From Diospyros lotus (lineage: Eukaryota; Streptophyta; Magnoliopsida; Ericales; Ebenaceae): a DNA stretch of 64,000 nucleotides. Shown here one piece after another: positions 33,598-46,465 of this stretch. Below the pieces are notes generated by a model that worked only from the letters and a program-made list of their open reading frames with translations, was not told the DNA's origin and did not search any database. The position numbers and the translations under genes were made by a program. Numbering within the stretch: the first letter of the stretch is position 1; each line of letters begins with the position of its first letter. The DNA lies in NCBI RefSeq assembly GCF_014633365.1, contig NC_068341.1:23046339-23110338 (forward strand). Direction: 5' to 3'.

Positions 33598-34376
33598 CTA
33601 CAGAGAAAAAGAAAAAACAGTCAGGTCTCAAGACGCGGACAGGACCTCAAAAAAAAGATCGGAAGAGCCCTAAAAATATTCCCTATTTGGAAGGTCATGC
33701 GCTTTACAACAAGGTGCTGCCTAAGGTGGAGGGGCTAAGACTACGAGCCCGACATTCCATAGAAGTTGAATCCTAAAGCCATTAATCCTGAAGGCTTAGT
33801 GAGAACCTAACAAACCGATTCAAATTGGTGCACCAGATAATGAAGAAGGCACCGCAGAATCGGAGAAACCAAAGAACCATCGACGGCTAACCAACAACAG
33901 ACGGACTAAGGAAACCTCAAGGAAATAGACACAAGTGACCAAAATGTTACCTATCAGAAAACCCCCTGTTGCTGTCGTAATCTAGAAACAAGCCTCGAAT
34001 GGCAGACGACACGAGAGGATTGCAATCGATAGAACTTGGTAACAATGGAAGTCTTGAAAGCAAGGAAATTTCAAAGTGGCATAAAAGAGGGAAAAAAGGT
34101 AATACCCTCTACTATTTATACGCCTTGCTTGGATGAACTCAGCCGTCAGATCAAAATGGATTATGGTATGCTCCACATCCATTGGTCACATGATAGCTTA
34201 TGGGCTCCACATGCATAATCATGCGCAGTAATGGGGGGACGCACGCATTAAATACTCCACAGACATGATGTGTTGATAAAACAATGAGATTTGAAGCAAT
34301 TGGGTGGATGTCTGAAAGGTGAATTGACAACTGGAATAGTTGGCATGCGTTAACTCCCGGTCCAAAGATCACACCG

Positions 34377-34391
34377 CGAGTTGGGGGCTTA
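34377..34391 (+). other. Polypurine tract of the TAT element
   Basis: GCGAGTTGGGGGCTTA directly precedes TGTCACGGG of the 3' LTR. Confidence 0.65.
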
Positions 34392-35161
34392 TGTCACGGG
34401 TATTTTCCGAATTACTCCTTATGGGCTGGGCTCAACCCAACAAGCTAGCCCAATCGCCTAAGGCCTAGTAAGCTCCAAGTTGAGCTCGTCGGAGCAAGCT
34501 TACGCATTGCTGAAGCCCGAGCTTGAATCTTTGGACCAAGCGAGCTCCCGGTGATGCTCCAGCAAGCTCCTAGCGACTCTTCTAGTTCATTAACCTAATT
34601 GATCAGCTCACATAACAAGAAAACCACAGACTAGAGAATAGTGGTGGACTAGGTGTTGTCCCAGTTGGGTCGTCCAGGCCCAACTTGGTCCCATCCTCTT
34701 AGCCCATTTGATTGGCCCATGCCAGTCCCATCCTGGTCCTTTGCAACAACATCATTGCAACCACTTCTGAAATTCTGCGAGCCCGCCTCAAATCCCATCC
34801 TCATTAATGGTGAATCCCATCCACATTAATGAGGGTCCCGTCGGCACCTTGACCCCGCGTGGGCGCCTCCGCCGGAGCTGGATATTTTATCCCATCGCCT
34901 GCAAATGTACGACGCGTGCAAGAAGACATCTCCTCCTTTTATATATCAGCCTGCTATCTTTAGAATGGAGGTATGCTCTCTCTGCCAACTTGCTGATACT
35001 TTACACCTTTTCTCTCACTTACTTACTTGAGCGTCGGAGTATTTTGCAAGGGCAGATCGGCCGGCAGGTCAACAAGAACCAGATCATATCCTTCTCCCTT
35101 TCAGATTGATTACGTTAGTGCGGATCAACGAATCACGATCGATTAATTCTGGACGTCGACA
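34392..35161 (+). repeat. 3' LTR of the TAT element
   Basis: 770 bp, TGTCACGGG...GTCGACA, the partner of 15438-16207, followed by the target duplication TGCTC. Confidence 0.93.
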
Positions 35162-36378
35162 TGCTCTAAATTACTTTTATATGTTTTATTAAGTATTAAA
35201 ATGAAAATTAATTTTATCAAGCAAATCTAATGTTAAAATGTTGTGCCAACTTTCTCTATTTAATAAGTAATTAATTTTTAAAAATAAAATAATATTTTGA
35301 ATAAATATACAAATTGTAATACAAAATTATTTTAGGTTAATTTATAAAATATTTTTAAATAGTGTATGTATTTCCAAAAATATTATTTTCACTAAAATTA
35401 TTTTCAAGTAATTTTAAAATACATAAAAATTTATTAAAAAAATTCAAACGCTACAGTAACTATGAATAATAAATTCGATCGTTGTGAATAGTAAATTTGA
35501 CCATTTGTGAACAATACGCTACAGTTTTTTTTTGAATGTCTATAAATAGTCCCAAACTCATTTTGGAAATCATTCAAATTGCATATATTGCGCATCCAAA
35601 GCACCATAAGCTTTGAAACACTCTCAAGCTAATTTCTAAACATTTCAAGGCTCTCGAAACTTTATTGTCAATCCATCAAATAGCCACAAGGCAAGAGAAG
35701 AAAAGCATTTCAAGTCATTCTAAAATTTCTCCATCAAAGGTCACAAATTTATATATTTATATTTCATTGTCTTGAATATTTGTACTTAATTGTTCTATTT
35801 ATTTCTCTCTCACAAAGGCTTGACATTAATATTGTATTAAATTGTTATTAAACCTTGTAATTATTTTGAGAGATTCTATATCTAAGAGATTTATCTCTTA
35901 GAATTTACTTTCGGTATAATATCTTGTATTTACCTAACTTGTATAACTAAAGGGCCTACATTGATTGTAGAGGGTTGTATTGCCTAGTTAGTTTGCTAGA
36001 GGGCTTACATTACTTGTAGCAGGATTGTGATTCTTACCTTGTTATTAGATGACTTGTTTGTTTAAAAGAGGTTGTAAATTCGTAACTTGTTGTTAAATGG
36101 CCTATCTAGAGAGATAGGAGGATTATAATGGATTGGTTGAAAAATTCTTAGTAAACAACTAAAGGAGTGGATTAGATTTAGTTTAAGGTGAACCATGATA
36201 AATTGGTTGTGTCTCTCTCTTACTTTTGTTCTTGTTTTATTTATTGCACTAAGAAATTCCTTACTTGCTTTAGAATCTCATTTTTCACTAAAATTGATTT
36301 CAAGTTCAATCAAATTTTTAAATAACTCAATTCACCCCCTCTCTTGGGTTGTGGTGCCATTGCTATACAATTATAACT
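35162..36378 (+). repeat. 5' LTR of the copia element, second part
   Basis: Continues the LTR interrupted at 15437 and matches 48983-50265 nearly throughout (for example CTTGACATTAATATTG and TGGTTGAAAAATTCTTA). It ends near ATTATAAC (about 36378), one or two bases short of the other copy, where it is joined directly to RT coding sequence. Confidence 0.85.
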
Positions 36379-36590
36379 CTATGTGATAAATTTGCAAGTC
36401 TCGTGTAAGGGGAGTTTGAAATGAGTATGATGGAAGAATTGAAATATTTTATAGGATTACAAATTAGGCAAGAAGATGAAGAAATTTACATATCTCAACA
36501 ACAATACATAAAAGATATTCTTAAGAAATTCAATATTCAAGAAACTAAATCGTTAGCCACTCCTATGAGTAGTTCACCATACCTAGACAA
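36379..36590 (+). pseudogene. Copia reverse transcriptase fragment
   Basis: Plus-strand translation SLCDKFASLV*GEFEMSMMEELKYFIGLQIRQ...IYISQQQYIKDILKKF...SLATPMSSSPYLDKD is the C-terminal part of copia RT. It contains one stop. It starts inside the gene at the LTR junction and stops where the Tekay-like element begins. Gag, protease, integrase and the RT catalytic part are absent. Confidence 0.85.
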
Positions 36591-38835
36591 GGATATACTT
36601 GCTAGCATAGGACATTCGAAAAAAGATCCTTCCAAAATGGAATACAAAAATGGACATATCAAAAACTTGCATGATATAAATTGGCTCACTTTTCACATGA
36701 GCAACATTCATTCTTACATCATTTCTTAAAATTTTAAAAATCATAAACTTTTCAAAAATTTACAAGGGCACCATTACAATACAAAAGAAATAACTTTATA
36801 CACCGGCCCTCCACACAAGTCCCAAAATCTTTAAGCTAGGGGAGATTTCTGTACACGTTTAAATTTAACTTCGAGCCCTCACTAGACTCCCCTTCTACCA
36901 CAGTTTTGCCCTTACCTGGAATGATAAAAGCAAGCAAGTAAGCCATAAGGCTTAGCAAGCATATATATAGCAAGAGGAATAAAGATAAGATAGATCTATG
37001 AAGGCATGCATAATATAAGAATCAATGGAAGACTACTACCCGACATTTAGAAACAAATCTTTTAATCATGCCTTCATCATTAATAATACCTCGATAATTG
37101 GTATCTCTTTCCTTAACAACAAGGCACACATTTAACTCATAGATTAATATTCACACAATTTACATAATGGCATAATACCTTTTTTCCATACATGACTCAG
37201 CACAAGAAGTCACCAATCCATGCTCATGCATTATTATATAATGATAGAAATACATGTGCCACACTAGCCCTCTAGGACTCCACATCCATATTACTATATA
37301 TATATATATATATATCAAAATTTATCAGCCACCCATAGTGGCGGGAGCATCACCTACCGGGTTTATGACCACCTCACCTGCATCAAGCTCTCAATGGGAT
37401 ATCCCGTCTCATATTTGTAGAACTTCGCTGCCCTGCCAAAATAATAATAAGAGGCACAAATATAATGGTAGTTATGCATCACACATGAGATTCCATGGGC
37501 ATGCCAACCAAGAACATTCCTTAACAACTTCCCAAAATGTGGTTATTAGGCTTAATTTGGATTGAGAAAAGCCTTAACTAACTCAAACCATAACCAAAGT
37601 ATATGATATTATATATCAAATCGAATCCCTCAAAGTATAGATTATGACACTTCAAATGGATCATAATTTGGACTTCCACATCAAAAGTTATGGTGAAAAT
37701 AGTACAAGATGTGCAATGAGTTTTTATTTGGGCATGTTTCGAAATATAAATTTCTATTTGACATGTTTCAAAATATAGAGTGCATATTTCAAAATATAAG
37801 TTTTTGTTTGGCATGTTTCAAAATATACAGCTTGAAAAAAATCGACTAAACTCACACCAAATCGAAAACCTATCAACGACAAACTCCCAAAATACCCACG
37901 AACACAACCCTAACCCCCAAGTTCTCATTCCTTGAATAAAAGATAGGGAAAACAAGCCCCATAGAAACTAAAACGAGACTCAATGACACATTTGATGGAA
38001 ATCCACAAGATTTAAGAAAAACTCAAAACTAATGCATTTAACTACAATTTTTCAAAAACCACCATTGAGAGATGATAACAAAAGCATTGATTAAATAGAA
38101 AGAATATCCCTTGCATTAAAAGATAGGAGAAAATGATAAGGAAGCTTGTCTTTCTATGATAAAGCTAAAGAGGAGAAATGGCACTCCAAAAGCTCAAAAA
38201 CTACCCACCTTGAGAGCTTGATTCCACCATAATTAATGCAAAAAGAAGGGAAGAAGATGATGATGAAGAAGATGAAAGAAATTACCGAGAGAGAGAGAGT
38301 AAGGAGATGGAGAGAAATAGAAGAAATTTGGAAGGAAAAAAGAGGCATGGGGGAGAATGGGTTGCATGTCCATTCTCCAACCAACCCCTCTCCCAAAATT
38401 CCAATTCTACTAACTCCCCCCCTCCCCCTCACACACACACACAGAGCATATAAGCCTTCTTTGGACTTTTCGCATTTTCATTTTATTTTCCAATTTCCTT
38501 ATTCATTCATTTTCCACAATATATATATACACACACATACATCTCATCCGTATTTATACATGGCCCAATCACCTTTAAAACTTCATATTAGGCCCATGGG
38601 ATTATTTTAAACCCACCACTTCCATTAATGGGCTCAAACCCTTGGTCTAAGCCCATTTTATAACACATATGCATTAATTTTCTCACATGCAATGACCCCA
38701 ACATATTATTTCCCACTAACTTGCCTCTTAGACCCCATATAAAATATTTTCAGCATTCATCAAATAAAGTTCGCATGCACACACACTATATCAAAATATA
38801 ATTAGCATCTATGACCTACTCAACGGGTCGTTACA
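36590..38835 (-). repeat. 3' LTR of the Tekay-like chromovirus (slightly truncated)
   Basis: About 2.25 kb, aligned with 44570-46872 nearly throughout. It contains a (TA)n tract near 37294-37313, GAGAGAG at about 38288-38300, and C-rich plus (CA)n sequence near 38418-38445. On the element strand the polypurine tract AAAGGGGAGAGAAAC (38836-38851) precedes it. Confidence 0.85.
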
Positions 38836-39790
38836 GTTTCTCTCCCCTTTAAAAGAATTGGGTCCCCCAAATTCATACCTAGTTAAGTAAATAACTGGGG
38901 AAAAAGTCGTCAGATCTCATCCTCATGCTCCCAAGTAGCCTTATCTAGAGAGTGACGCTGCCACTAAACCTTCACATATAGAATTGATCAGTTTCTCAAC
39001 ACTTTTTCTTTTTGCTCCAAAATACTAACTAGCATCTTCTCATATGCAACATCCTTCCTGATCTCAATGGTCTGATAATCGATGATGTGCTGGGGATCCG
39101 GCACGTACTTCCTCAACATGGATACATGGAAGACGTTATGAACGTCGGCTAACTGAGGTGGTAAGGCCAACCTGTATGACAAAGAGCCAACCCACTCTAG
39201 AATCTCAAAATGCCCAACATACTTGGGACTAAGCTTCCCAAAAATCCCTAATCGGCGCATGCCCTTCATGGGCATTACTTTCAGCCATACATGATCTCTT
39301 ACAAAAAAACTCCAAGTTACGTCTTCTCCTGTTTGCGTAACTCTTTTTTCGATCTTGGGTCGCTTTCATTCGGGCCCTAATAATCTTAATTTTCTTTGAA
39401 GTTTGCTCAATTATCTCTGGCCCCAGAAATGCTCTATCCCCAAATTCTTCCCAACAAATAGGTGACCTACATGGTCGACCATACAGTACCTCATAGGGCG
39501 GCATCCCAATACTGGATTGATAGCTATTGTTGTAGGCAAACTCTACTAATGACAAGTGGTCATCCCAACTACTATGAAAATCTAATGCATACGCCCCCAA
39601 CATATCCTCCAAAGTTTGAATCGTCCTTTCCGACTGGCTGTCAGTCTGTAGATGAAACGCAGTACTAAACTTCAATTTATCCCCAAAGCTTCATGCAACA
39701 CCTCCCAAAAATGAGATGTGAACTAGGGATCTCTATCTAATACAATACTCGTCAGAATACTATGCAATCTTACAATTTCTTCAATATACA

Positions 39791-40585
39791 TAGAGATGGA
39801 AAACGGGCCGGGCCGGGCCAACCCGGCCCGCCACCAAGTGGCCTGCGGGCCGGGCCAAATTGGCCTGCTTAAAAACGGGCCAACAGATTGCTGGCCCTAG
39901 CCCGGCCCTACACGGGCCCGCCCAAATTTTTTTTTTTTTTTTGGCCCAGAGGCAGGCGGCGTGAGCGAGAGAGGGCGAGGGGCGCGGGCGACAGAGGGCG
40001 AGGGGCGCAGGCGAGAGAGGGGCGAGAGCGACAGGCGAGGGCGAGGGCAAGGGGCACGAGCGAGAGCGAGGTCGAGGGCGAGGGCGAGACAGAGGGCGAG
40101 CGAGGGCCGAGGGCAAGGGCGAGGGCGAGACAAAGGGCGAGCGAGGGGCGCGGGCGAGGGCGAGACAGAGGGCAAGGGCGAGGGTGAGACAGAGGGTGAG
40201 CGAGGGCAAGGGCGAGGGTGAGACAGAGGGTGAGCGAGGGGCGAGGGCGAGGGCGAGGGCGAGGGGCGCGGGCGAGGGTGAGACGAGGGCGACGGCGAGC
40301 GAGGGCAAGAGCGAGGGGTGCGGGCGAGGGCGAGACAGAGGGCGAGGTGAGGGCGAGGGCGACATAGGGCGAGGCAGAGGGTGAGGGCGAGGGCGAGAGG
40401 CAAGGCTGAGGGGGGGGGTTTGTCTTTGTCGATTAGCGGGCCAACGGGCCAGGCGGGCCAGCCCGGCCCGCCACCATTTGGCCCGCCGGGCCAAGCGGGT
40501 CGGGCCAAATCGGCCCGGCCTTAAATGGGCCAGCAAAATGCTGGTCCTAGCCCGGTCCCGGGCCGGGCCCATTTTGCCATCTCTA
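39791..40585. mobile_element. Non-autonomous hAT transposon with GC-rich tandem-repeat core
   Basis: Flanked by a perfect 8 bp duplication AATATACA (39783-39790 and 40586-40593), the hallmark length for hAT elements. Terminal inverted repeats begin TAGAGATGG and continue into GGGCCGGGCC on both ends. Subterminal sequence is packed with GGCCCG/CGGGCC words, as in known plant hAT elements with such ends. The core (about 39955-40420) is a purine-rich minisatellite of GCGAGGGCGAGA-like units. No transposase is present. The long open frames across it are low-complexity. Confidence 0.9.
39955..40420. repeat. Purine-rich minisatellite (GCGAGGGCGAGA-like units) inside the hAT element
   Basis: About 465 bp of imperfect repeats of GGCGAGGGCGAG, GACAGAGGGCGAG and related words, strongly G-biased on the plus strand. 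It is compositionally unlike anything else in the window. Confidence 0.9.
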
Positions 40586-43500
40586 AATATACATCTTCGC
40601 CAACTTATTCAAGGGGTACATCTTCTTAATTGGTAGAAAGTGAGCTAATTTTGTTAGCCTATCCATTATTACCCAAATGGCATCATTACTTTTCTTTGTT
40701 CTAGGTAAACTTGTCCATAGAAATGTTGTCCCATTTCCACTCTGGAATGGGCAATGATTGCAACAGTCCTATAGGTTTACGATGTTTAGCCTTAACTTGT
40801 TGACTCACCAGGAAACATGATATAAATTTTTCCACATCTTACTTCATCCCATCCCACCAAAATTGTCGACGCAAGTCTTGATACATCTTTGTCACACCGA
40901 GATAATGGTATAATGAGTCTTACGGGCTTCAGACAAAATCTCTTGCTTCATTCCATCATTGTCGGGCACACAAGCACGACCCTAGAACATCAATAAGCCA
41001 TCGCCTCTCTAACAAAATCCTACAAGAGTAAATCTCTCCACATCAGACAAAATTTGAGCCAATTTCTCATCATTAGGCTGTCGAGACCGAATCTGTTCAA
41101 TCAGGTATGGCTGCATCTTCATATATGCACAATACACCACATGGCTCTCCTTAAAATAAGAGATGGACATCTCACCCATCTGTCTCAATAAGATCCACTC
41201 TTGGACCATCAAAGTTACCATAGATGCTCCATGTCTACTTAATGCGTTGGCTATTACATTGGCTTTTCCAGGATGGTACAAAATTTCACAATCAAAATTC
41301 TTAAACAATTCAACCCATTGTCTCTGCCTCATTATTCAATCCCTTTTAGGATAAGAGGTATTTTAAACTCTTGTGATCAATGTAAATCTCTACCTTCTCT
41401 CCATACAGGTAATGCCTCCATATCTTAAGTGTAAAGGTCATTGCCGCTAACTCCAAATCATGAGTAGGGTAGTTTATTTCATGCTTCTTTAGCTATCTTG
41501 AAGCATAGACATTCACATGCCCATCTTGCATCAAAACACAACCTAACCCTACACGTGAGGCATCACTATAGATGGTAAACTTCTCCCCACTCCTCGGAAT
41601 AGCCAACACCGGAGTTGATGTTAGCCTCTTCTTCAATTCTTGGAAATAGTTTTCGCAAGCCTCATTCCAATCAAATTTAACTCCTTTCTGAGTCAACTTA
41701 GTCATAGGCGATGATAGGTGAGCAAAGCCCTCAATGAATCTCCTATAATATCTGGTCAATCCTAAAAAGCTTCTGATACCTGTCACTGTAGTCGACCTCG
41801 ACCAATCAACTATTGCCTTCACTTTTTCGGGGTCAACTGAGATGCCCTCTTCTGACACAACATGACCTAGAAAGCTAACATGCCTCTGCCAAAAGTCACA
41901 TTTGCTCAGCTTTGCATATAATTGCTTCTCTCTAAGCTTTTATAGGGCTATTCGAAGATGAGCCTCATGCTCTTCCAAACTTGGCGAGTATATCAGTATA
42001 TCATCGATAAATACAATTACAAAACTGTCCAAGCACTCCCTGAAAACTCTGTTCATCAAATCCATGAAAACTGCAGGGGCGTTCGTCAACCCGAACAGCT
42101 TCACAACAAACTCGTAATGGCAGTACCAGGTGCAAAAATCTATCTTCTGAACATCCTTTTTCCTAACCCTCTCTTGGTGATTACCCGACTTCAAGTCAAT
42201 CTTTGGAAAGACTGAAGCTCAATGGAGTTGATCCAATAAATCATCAATATGTTGGAAAAGGTACTTGTTTTTCAACGTCACCTAATTCAACTGCCTGTAA
42301 TCGATGCATAATCTCATAGATCCATCATTCTTCCTCACAAATAACACCAGAGCACCCCCACGACGAAGCACTCGAGTGAATAAATCCCTTCTCAATTTAC
42401 TCGTGCAGTTGCATCTTCAACTCCTTCAGTTCATTCGGGGCCATTCTGTAGGGAGCCCTAGAGATAGGCTGCGTACCCGACACTAACTCAATTGTGAATT
42501 CAACATCCCTTGGAGGTGGCAGTCCTTGTAGCTCTTTTGGAAACATATCGAGAAAATCCTGAACTATTGGAATTTTGATAATTCTGTCTTATTCTCCTTA
42601 CCATTTGTCATATAGGCCAAATATGCCTCACAACCATGATGCACTAGTTTCTCTGCCTTTATTATAGAGATCATTGGAGTAGAGCTCATTGGCTTGATGC
42701 CTCGATACACAATATCCGTTTACCGAGGTAACTCAAAATGAATCACTTTTCTATGGTAATCAACCTTGGCATAATGTTTGGATAGCTAGTCCATGCCCAA
42801 TATAAGGTCGAAGTATTTTATATCCAACACCACTAGATTACCCGGTAGTTCCCTATCATGAACCTTAATCTTGTAGTCTTTACAAATCTCACTACCTACC
42901 AACTCCACATTTCCGAGCATGGTCACAATCAAATAGTACAACAATGATACTTTCGGGATCAATACATAGCATATAACTCGAGGTTAAATAAAAGAGTGTG
43001 AATCCTGTGTCAAATAAAGTACATAAATTAACATCTTATTGCGAAAGAATACCTTGCATCGTATCGATTCCTTTCTTACCTTCTACTACAATCAAGGCAA
43101 AAACCCGCCTCTGAACATGGGGTCTGTCAACTCTTGAAGAATGTTGTGTTGGAGGCAGCGCCAAAGGTGGAGTTGTCCCTTGAACTCGAGGTGCTGCTGG
43201 TCTCTTTCTTGGCCTCTGGCCCTGACCCCTAAATCTCTGACCTCCCTGCTGCTGAGGTTGGTTACAAACATTGGCTTTATGACCCCTCCTACCACATCGA
43301 TAGCATACCACTTCTTGATTTCCTGTCGTACTAGAATTCTGAGGGAAGTCCCTCTGAATATGCCCCAGCTATCCACAAAGGTAGCATACACCTCTGATAA
43401 AGCGACATAGCCCTTTATGCCTTTTTCCAGAAGTCTTACACGGTGGAACTTCTGCTATGTTCTTTGAAGAACCTGCCTCCTATCTTCTTTTCTTATTGTT

Positions 43501-44537
43501 GTTGTGCGCCTGACCTAAACCTGCCTCTTGGGAAGCGGACCACGCTGCTCTTAACTATCTTTTATCCCTTTCAAGGGTATAAGCTCTCTGAACCACCGTG
43601 GCATAATCTAAAAATACAGCACCTCCCATTGCATGCCTAATCTCACATTCAGGCCTATCTAAAATTTCACTACTTTCTTTTCCTCTGTTGATACCAAGTC
43701 TAGAGCAAACCTTGCCAAGGAGAGGAACTCTGCTTCGTACTACACCACTGACTTGTCCACTTGTGTTAATTCAATAAATTCGTAAGTCTTTTGCTCATGG
43801 ACCCATACCGGGAAGAAGTTCCCATTAAATAGCTCCTGAAATTGTACCCATGTTGGCGCTCTATTTAAGAATCTCTTTCTGGTGGTCTCCCACCACCTCT
43901 CGGCCTCACCCCTCAAGAGAAATGTGGCCAATTAGACTCTTTAGGCATCATTGCACTCTATTGTGTGGAAATGCTTCTCAATAGTCACCATCTAATTCTC
44001 TGTCGCCAATGGGTCAACACCTCCCTAAAATTCTGGGGGTCGAAGAGCCATAAAATTTTTCAGTAACTAACTTCTCGCACTATCCTCCACCTTTTAAACT
44101 TCCGTTCCTTAAGTCACTAGATTTGAAGTCTACCCCACATTACTCTCATTCGAAACTGGTTCACCTTCAGCCTTCTGTAGTACCTGTCATTGTCCCATTT
44201 GATTGGACATAAAGGCCTTGAAGTGTCTCATCATGCCTATTATTGCACCCCTTAATTCACTCATCTCTTGGTGTAGATCGATAGAGGACTCCCCGTGGGT
44301 AGCATGTGCTGGCGGCAGAGCAAGAGTAGGAGTAGGAGCAGGAGCAGGAACAAGAATAACCCTATTACCTCAAGCCCAGATGGGTGGTCTACCTCGACGT
44401 CCACTCATTCCTGCATAACCAAATCATCTTATCTTAGAACACCATCTAGATACTTAATTTCCTTAGACTATTAAACTTAGTCCAACTCTACCCTACTCGC
44501 CTATGTGTACAGAGATTCCACTCTCTTCCTAACCTTT

Positions 44538-44552
44538 GCTCTGATACCAAAC
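44538..44552 (-). other. Primer-binding site of the Tekay-like chromovirus
   Basis: On the minus strand TTTGGTATCAGAGC follows the 5' LTR by two bases, complementary to initiator methionine tRNA. Confidence 0.75.
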
Positions 44553-46432
44553 TATCAGGGCCCGCTTCTTGATATACCCGCTAGCATAGGACATCCGAAA
44601 GAATGTCCTTCCAAAATGGAATACAGAAATAGACATATCAAAAACTTTCATGATATAAATTGGCTCACTTTTCATAGTATCAACATTCATTCTTACATAA
44701 TTTCTTAAGGCTTTAAAAACCATACACTTTTCAAAAATTTACAAAGGCATCGTTACAATACAAAAGAAATAACCTTCTACACCAGCCTTCCACACAAGTC
44801 CAAAAATCTTTAGGCTGGGGAAGATCTTGGTACACATCTAAATTTAACTTCGAGCCCCACTAGACACCCCTTCTACCACAGTTTTACCCTTACTTGGAAT
44901 GACAAAAGGAAGCAAGTGAGCCACAAGGCTTAGCAAGCATATAGACTTGCAAGAGGAATAAAGATAAGATAGATCTATGAAGGTATGCATAATATAAGAA
45001 TCAATAGAAGACTACTACCCGGCATTTAGAAACAAAGCTTTTGATCATGTCATCATCACTAATAATACCTCGACAATTGATATATCTTTGCTTAACAACA
45101 AGGCACACATTTAACTCATAGAGTAATATTCGCACAATTTACATAATGGCATAATACCCTTTTTCCATACATGACTCATAGCACAAGAAGTCAACAATCC
45201 ATGCTCATGCATTATTATATAATAATAGAAATTCATTCGCCACACTGGCCCTCTAGGATTCCACATCCATGTGACTATATATATATATATATATAAATTT
45301 ATCAGCCACCCACAGTGGCGGGAGCATCACTTACCGGGTTTATGGCCACCACACTCGCGTCAGGCGCTCAATGGGATATCCCGTCTCATACTTGCAGAAC
45401 TTAGCCACCCTATCAAAATAATAGTAAGAGGCACAAATATAATGGTAGTTATGCATCACACATGAGATTCCATAGACATGCCAACCAAGAACATTCCTTA
45501 ACAACTTCCCAAAACATGGTTATTAGGCTTAATTTGGATTGAGAAAAGACTTAACATACTCAAATCATAACCAAAGTATATGATATTATATATCAAATCG
45601 AAGCCCTCGAAATTTATATTATGAATCTTTAAACGGATATTAATTTGAACTTCTACATCAAAAGTTATGGTCAAAATAGTACAAGGTACGCAGTGAGTTT
45701 CTATTTGGGCATGTTTTGAAATATAGAGTGCAAATTTCAAAATATAAGTTTCTATTTGGTATGTTTCAAAATATAAGTTTATGTTTGACATGTTTCAAAA
45801 TATAGAGTGCATGTTTCAAAATATAAGTTTTTGTTTGGCATGTTTCGAAATATACAACCCGAAAAAAATAGACTAAACTCACACCAAATCGAAAACCTAT
45901 CAACGATAAACTCCTAAAACACCCACGAACACAACCCTAACCCCCAAGTTTCCATTCCTTGAATAAAATATGGGGGAAAAAATCCCCATAGAAACCAAAA
46001 TGAGACTCAATGACACATTTGAAGGAAATCCATAAGATTTAAGAAAAACCCGAAATTAATGCATTTAACTACAATATTTCAAAAACTACCATTGAAGAGA
46101 TGATAGCAAGAGCTTTGATTAAATAGAAAGAATATCCCTTGCATTAAAATATAGGAAAAAATGAGAAGGAATCTTGCCTTTTGATGATAAAGCCAAAGAG
46201 GATAAGAAGCACTCCAAAAGCTCAAAAACTACCCACCTTGAGAGCTTGATTCCACCACAATTAATGGAAGAATAAGGGAAGAAGAAGATGAAGGAAACTG
46301 TTGATAGAGAGAGAGCAAGGAGATGGATAGAAAAAGAAGAAATTTAGAAGGAAAAGAGAGCCATGGGGGAGAATGGGTTGCATGTCCATTCTCCAACCAT
46401 CTCTTTCTCCCAAAATTCCAATTCTACCCCAA

Positions 46433-46465
<33 letters not shown>

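Larger units (their letters stand above)
15438..35161 (+). mobile_element. TAT-lineage Ty3/gypsy element (Retand/Ogre-like), full length with two nested inserts
   Basis: Flanked by the perfect 5 bp duplication TGCTC (15433-15437 and 35162-35166), with two 770 bp LTRs (15438-16207 and 34392-35161). Order on the plus strand: LTR, primer site, gag, protease, RT, RNase H, a second (archaeal-type) RNase H, integrase, a long 3' non-coding region holding an antisense ORF, polypurine tract, LTR. Dual RNase H and an antisense ORF are known features of the TAT clade. Total length is 19.7 kb, of which about 7.9 kb is inserted DNA (17158-20242 and 24994-29854). It sits in the 5' LTR of a copia element. 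Coding regions carry many stops. Confidence 0.93.
38850..44408 (-). pseudogene. Gag-pol polyprotein of the Tekay-like chromovirus
   Basis: The start ATG is at 44408 (MSGRRGRPP). The gag capsid includes LATFLLRGEAERWWETTRKRF and FLNRAPTW (about 43930-43740). A zinc knuckle CYRCGRRGHKANVC follows (about 43305-43265), then a protease with D-T-G retained but altered next residues (near 43005). RT carries an intact [10 protein letters not shown] motif (about 42005), with conserved [13 protein letters not shown] sequence changed in places. RNase H lies about 41858-41010. Integrase core pieces ..FHLQTDSQSERTIQTLEDML and SLVEFAYNNSYQSSIGM..YEVLYGRPCRSP lie at 39675-39430. The C-terminal HNVFHVSMLRKYVPDP and a chromodomain-like tail run to about 38890. 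Stops are frequent, and a hAT insert splits the integrase. Confidence 0.87.

Noticed and set aside
39781..40572. Long overlapping open frames (up to 263 codons) on both strands
   Set aside because: They are products of the GC-rich, stop-poor minisatellite and ends of the hAT element. Translations are Arg/Pro/Ser low-complexity.
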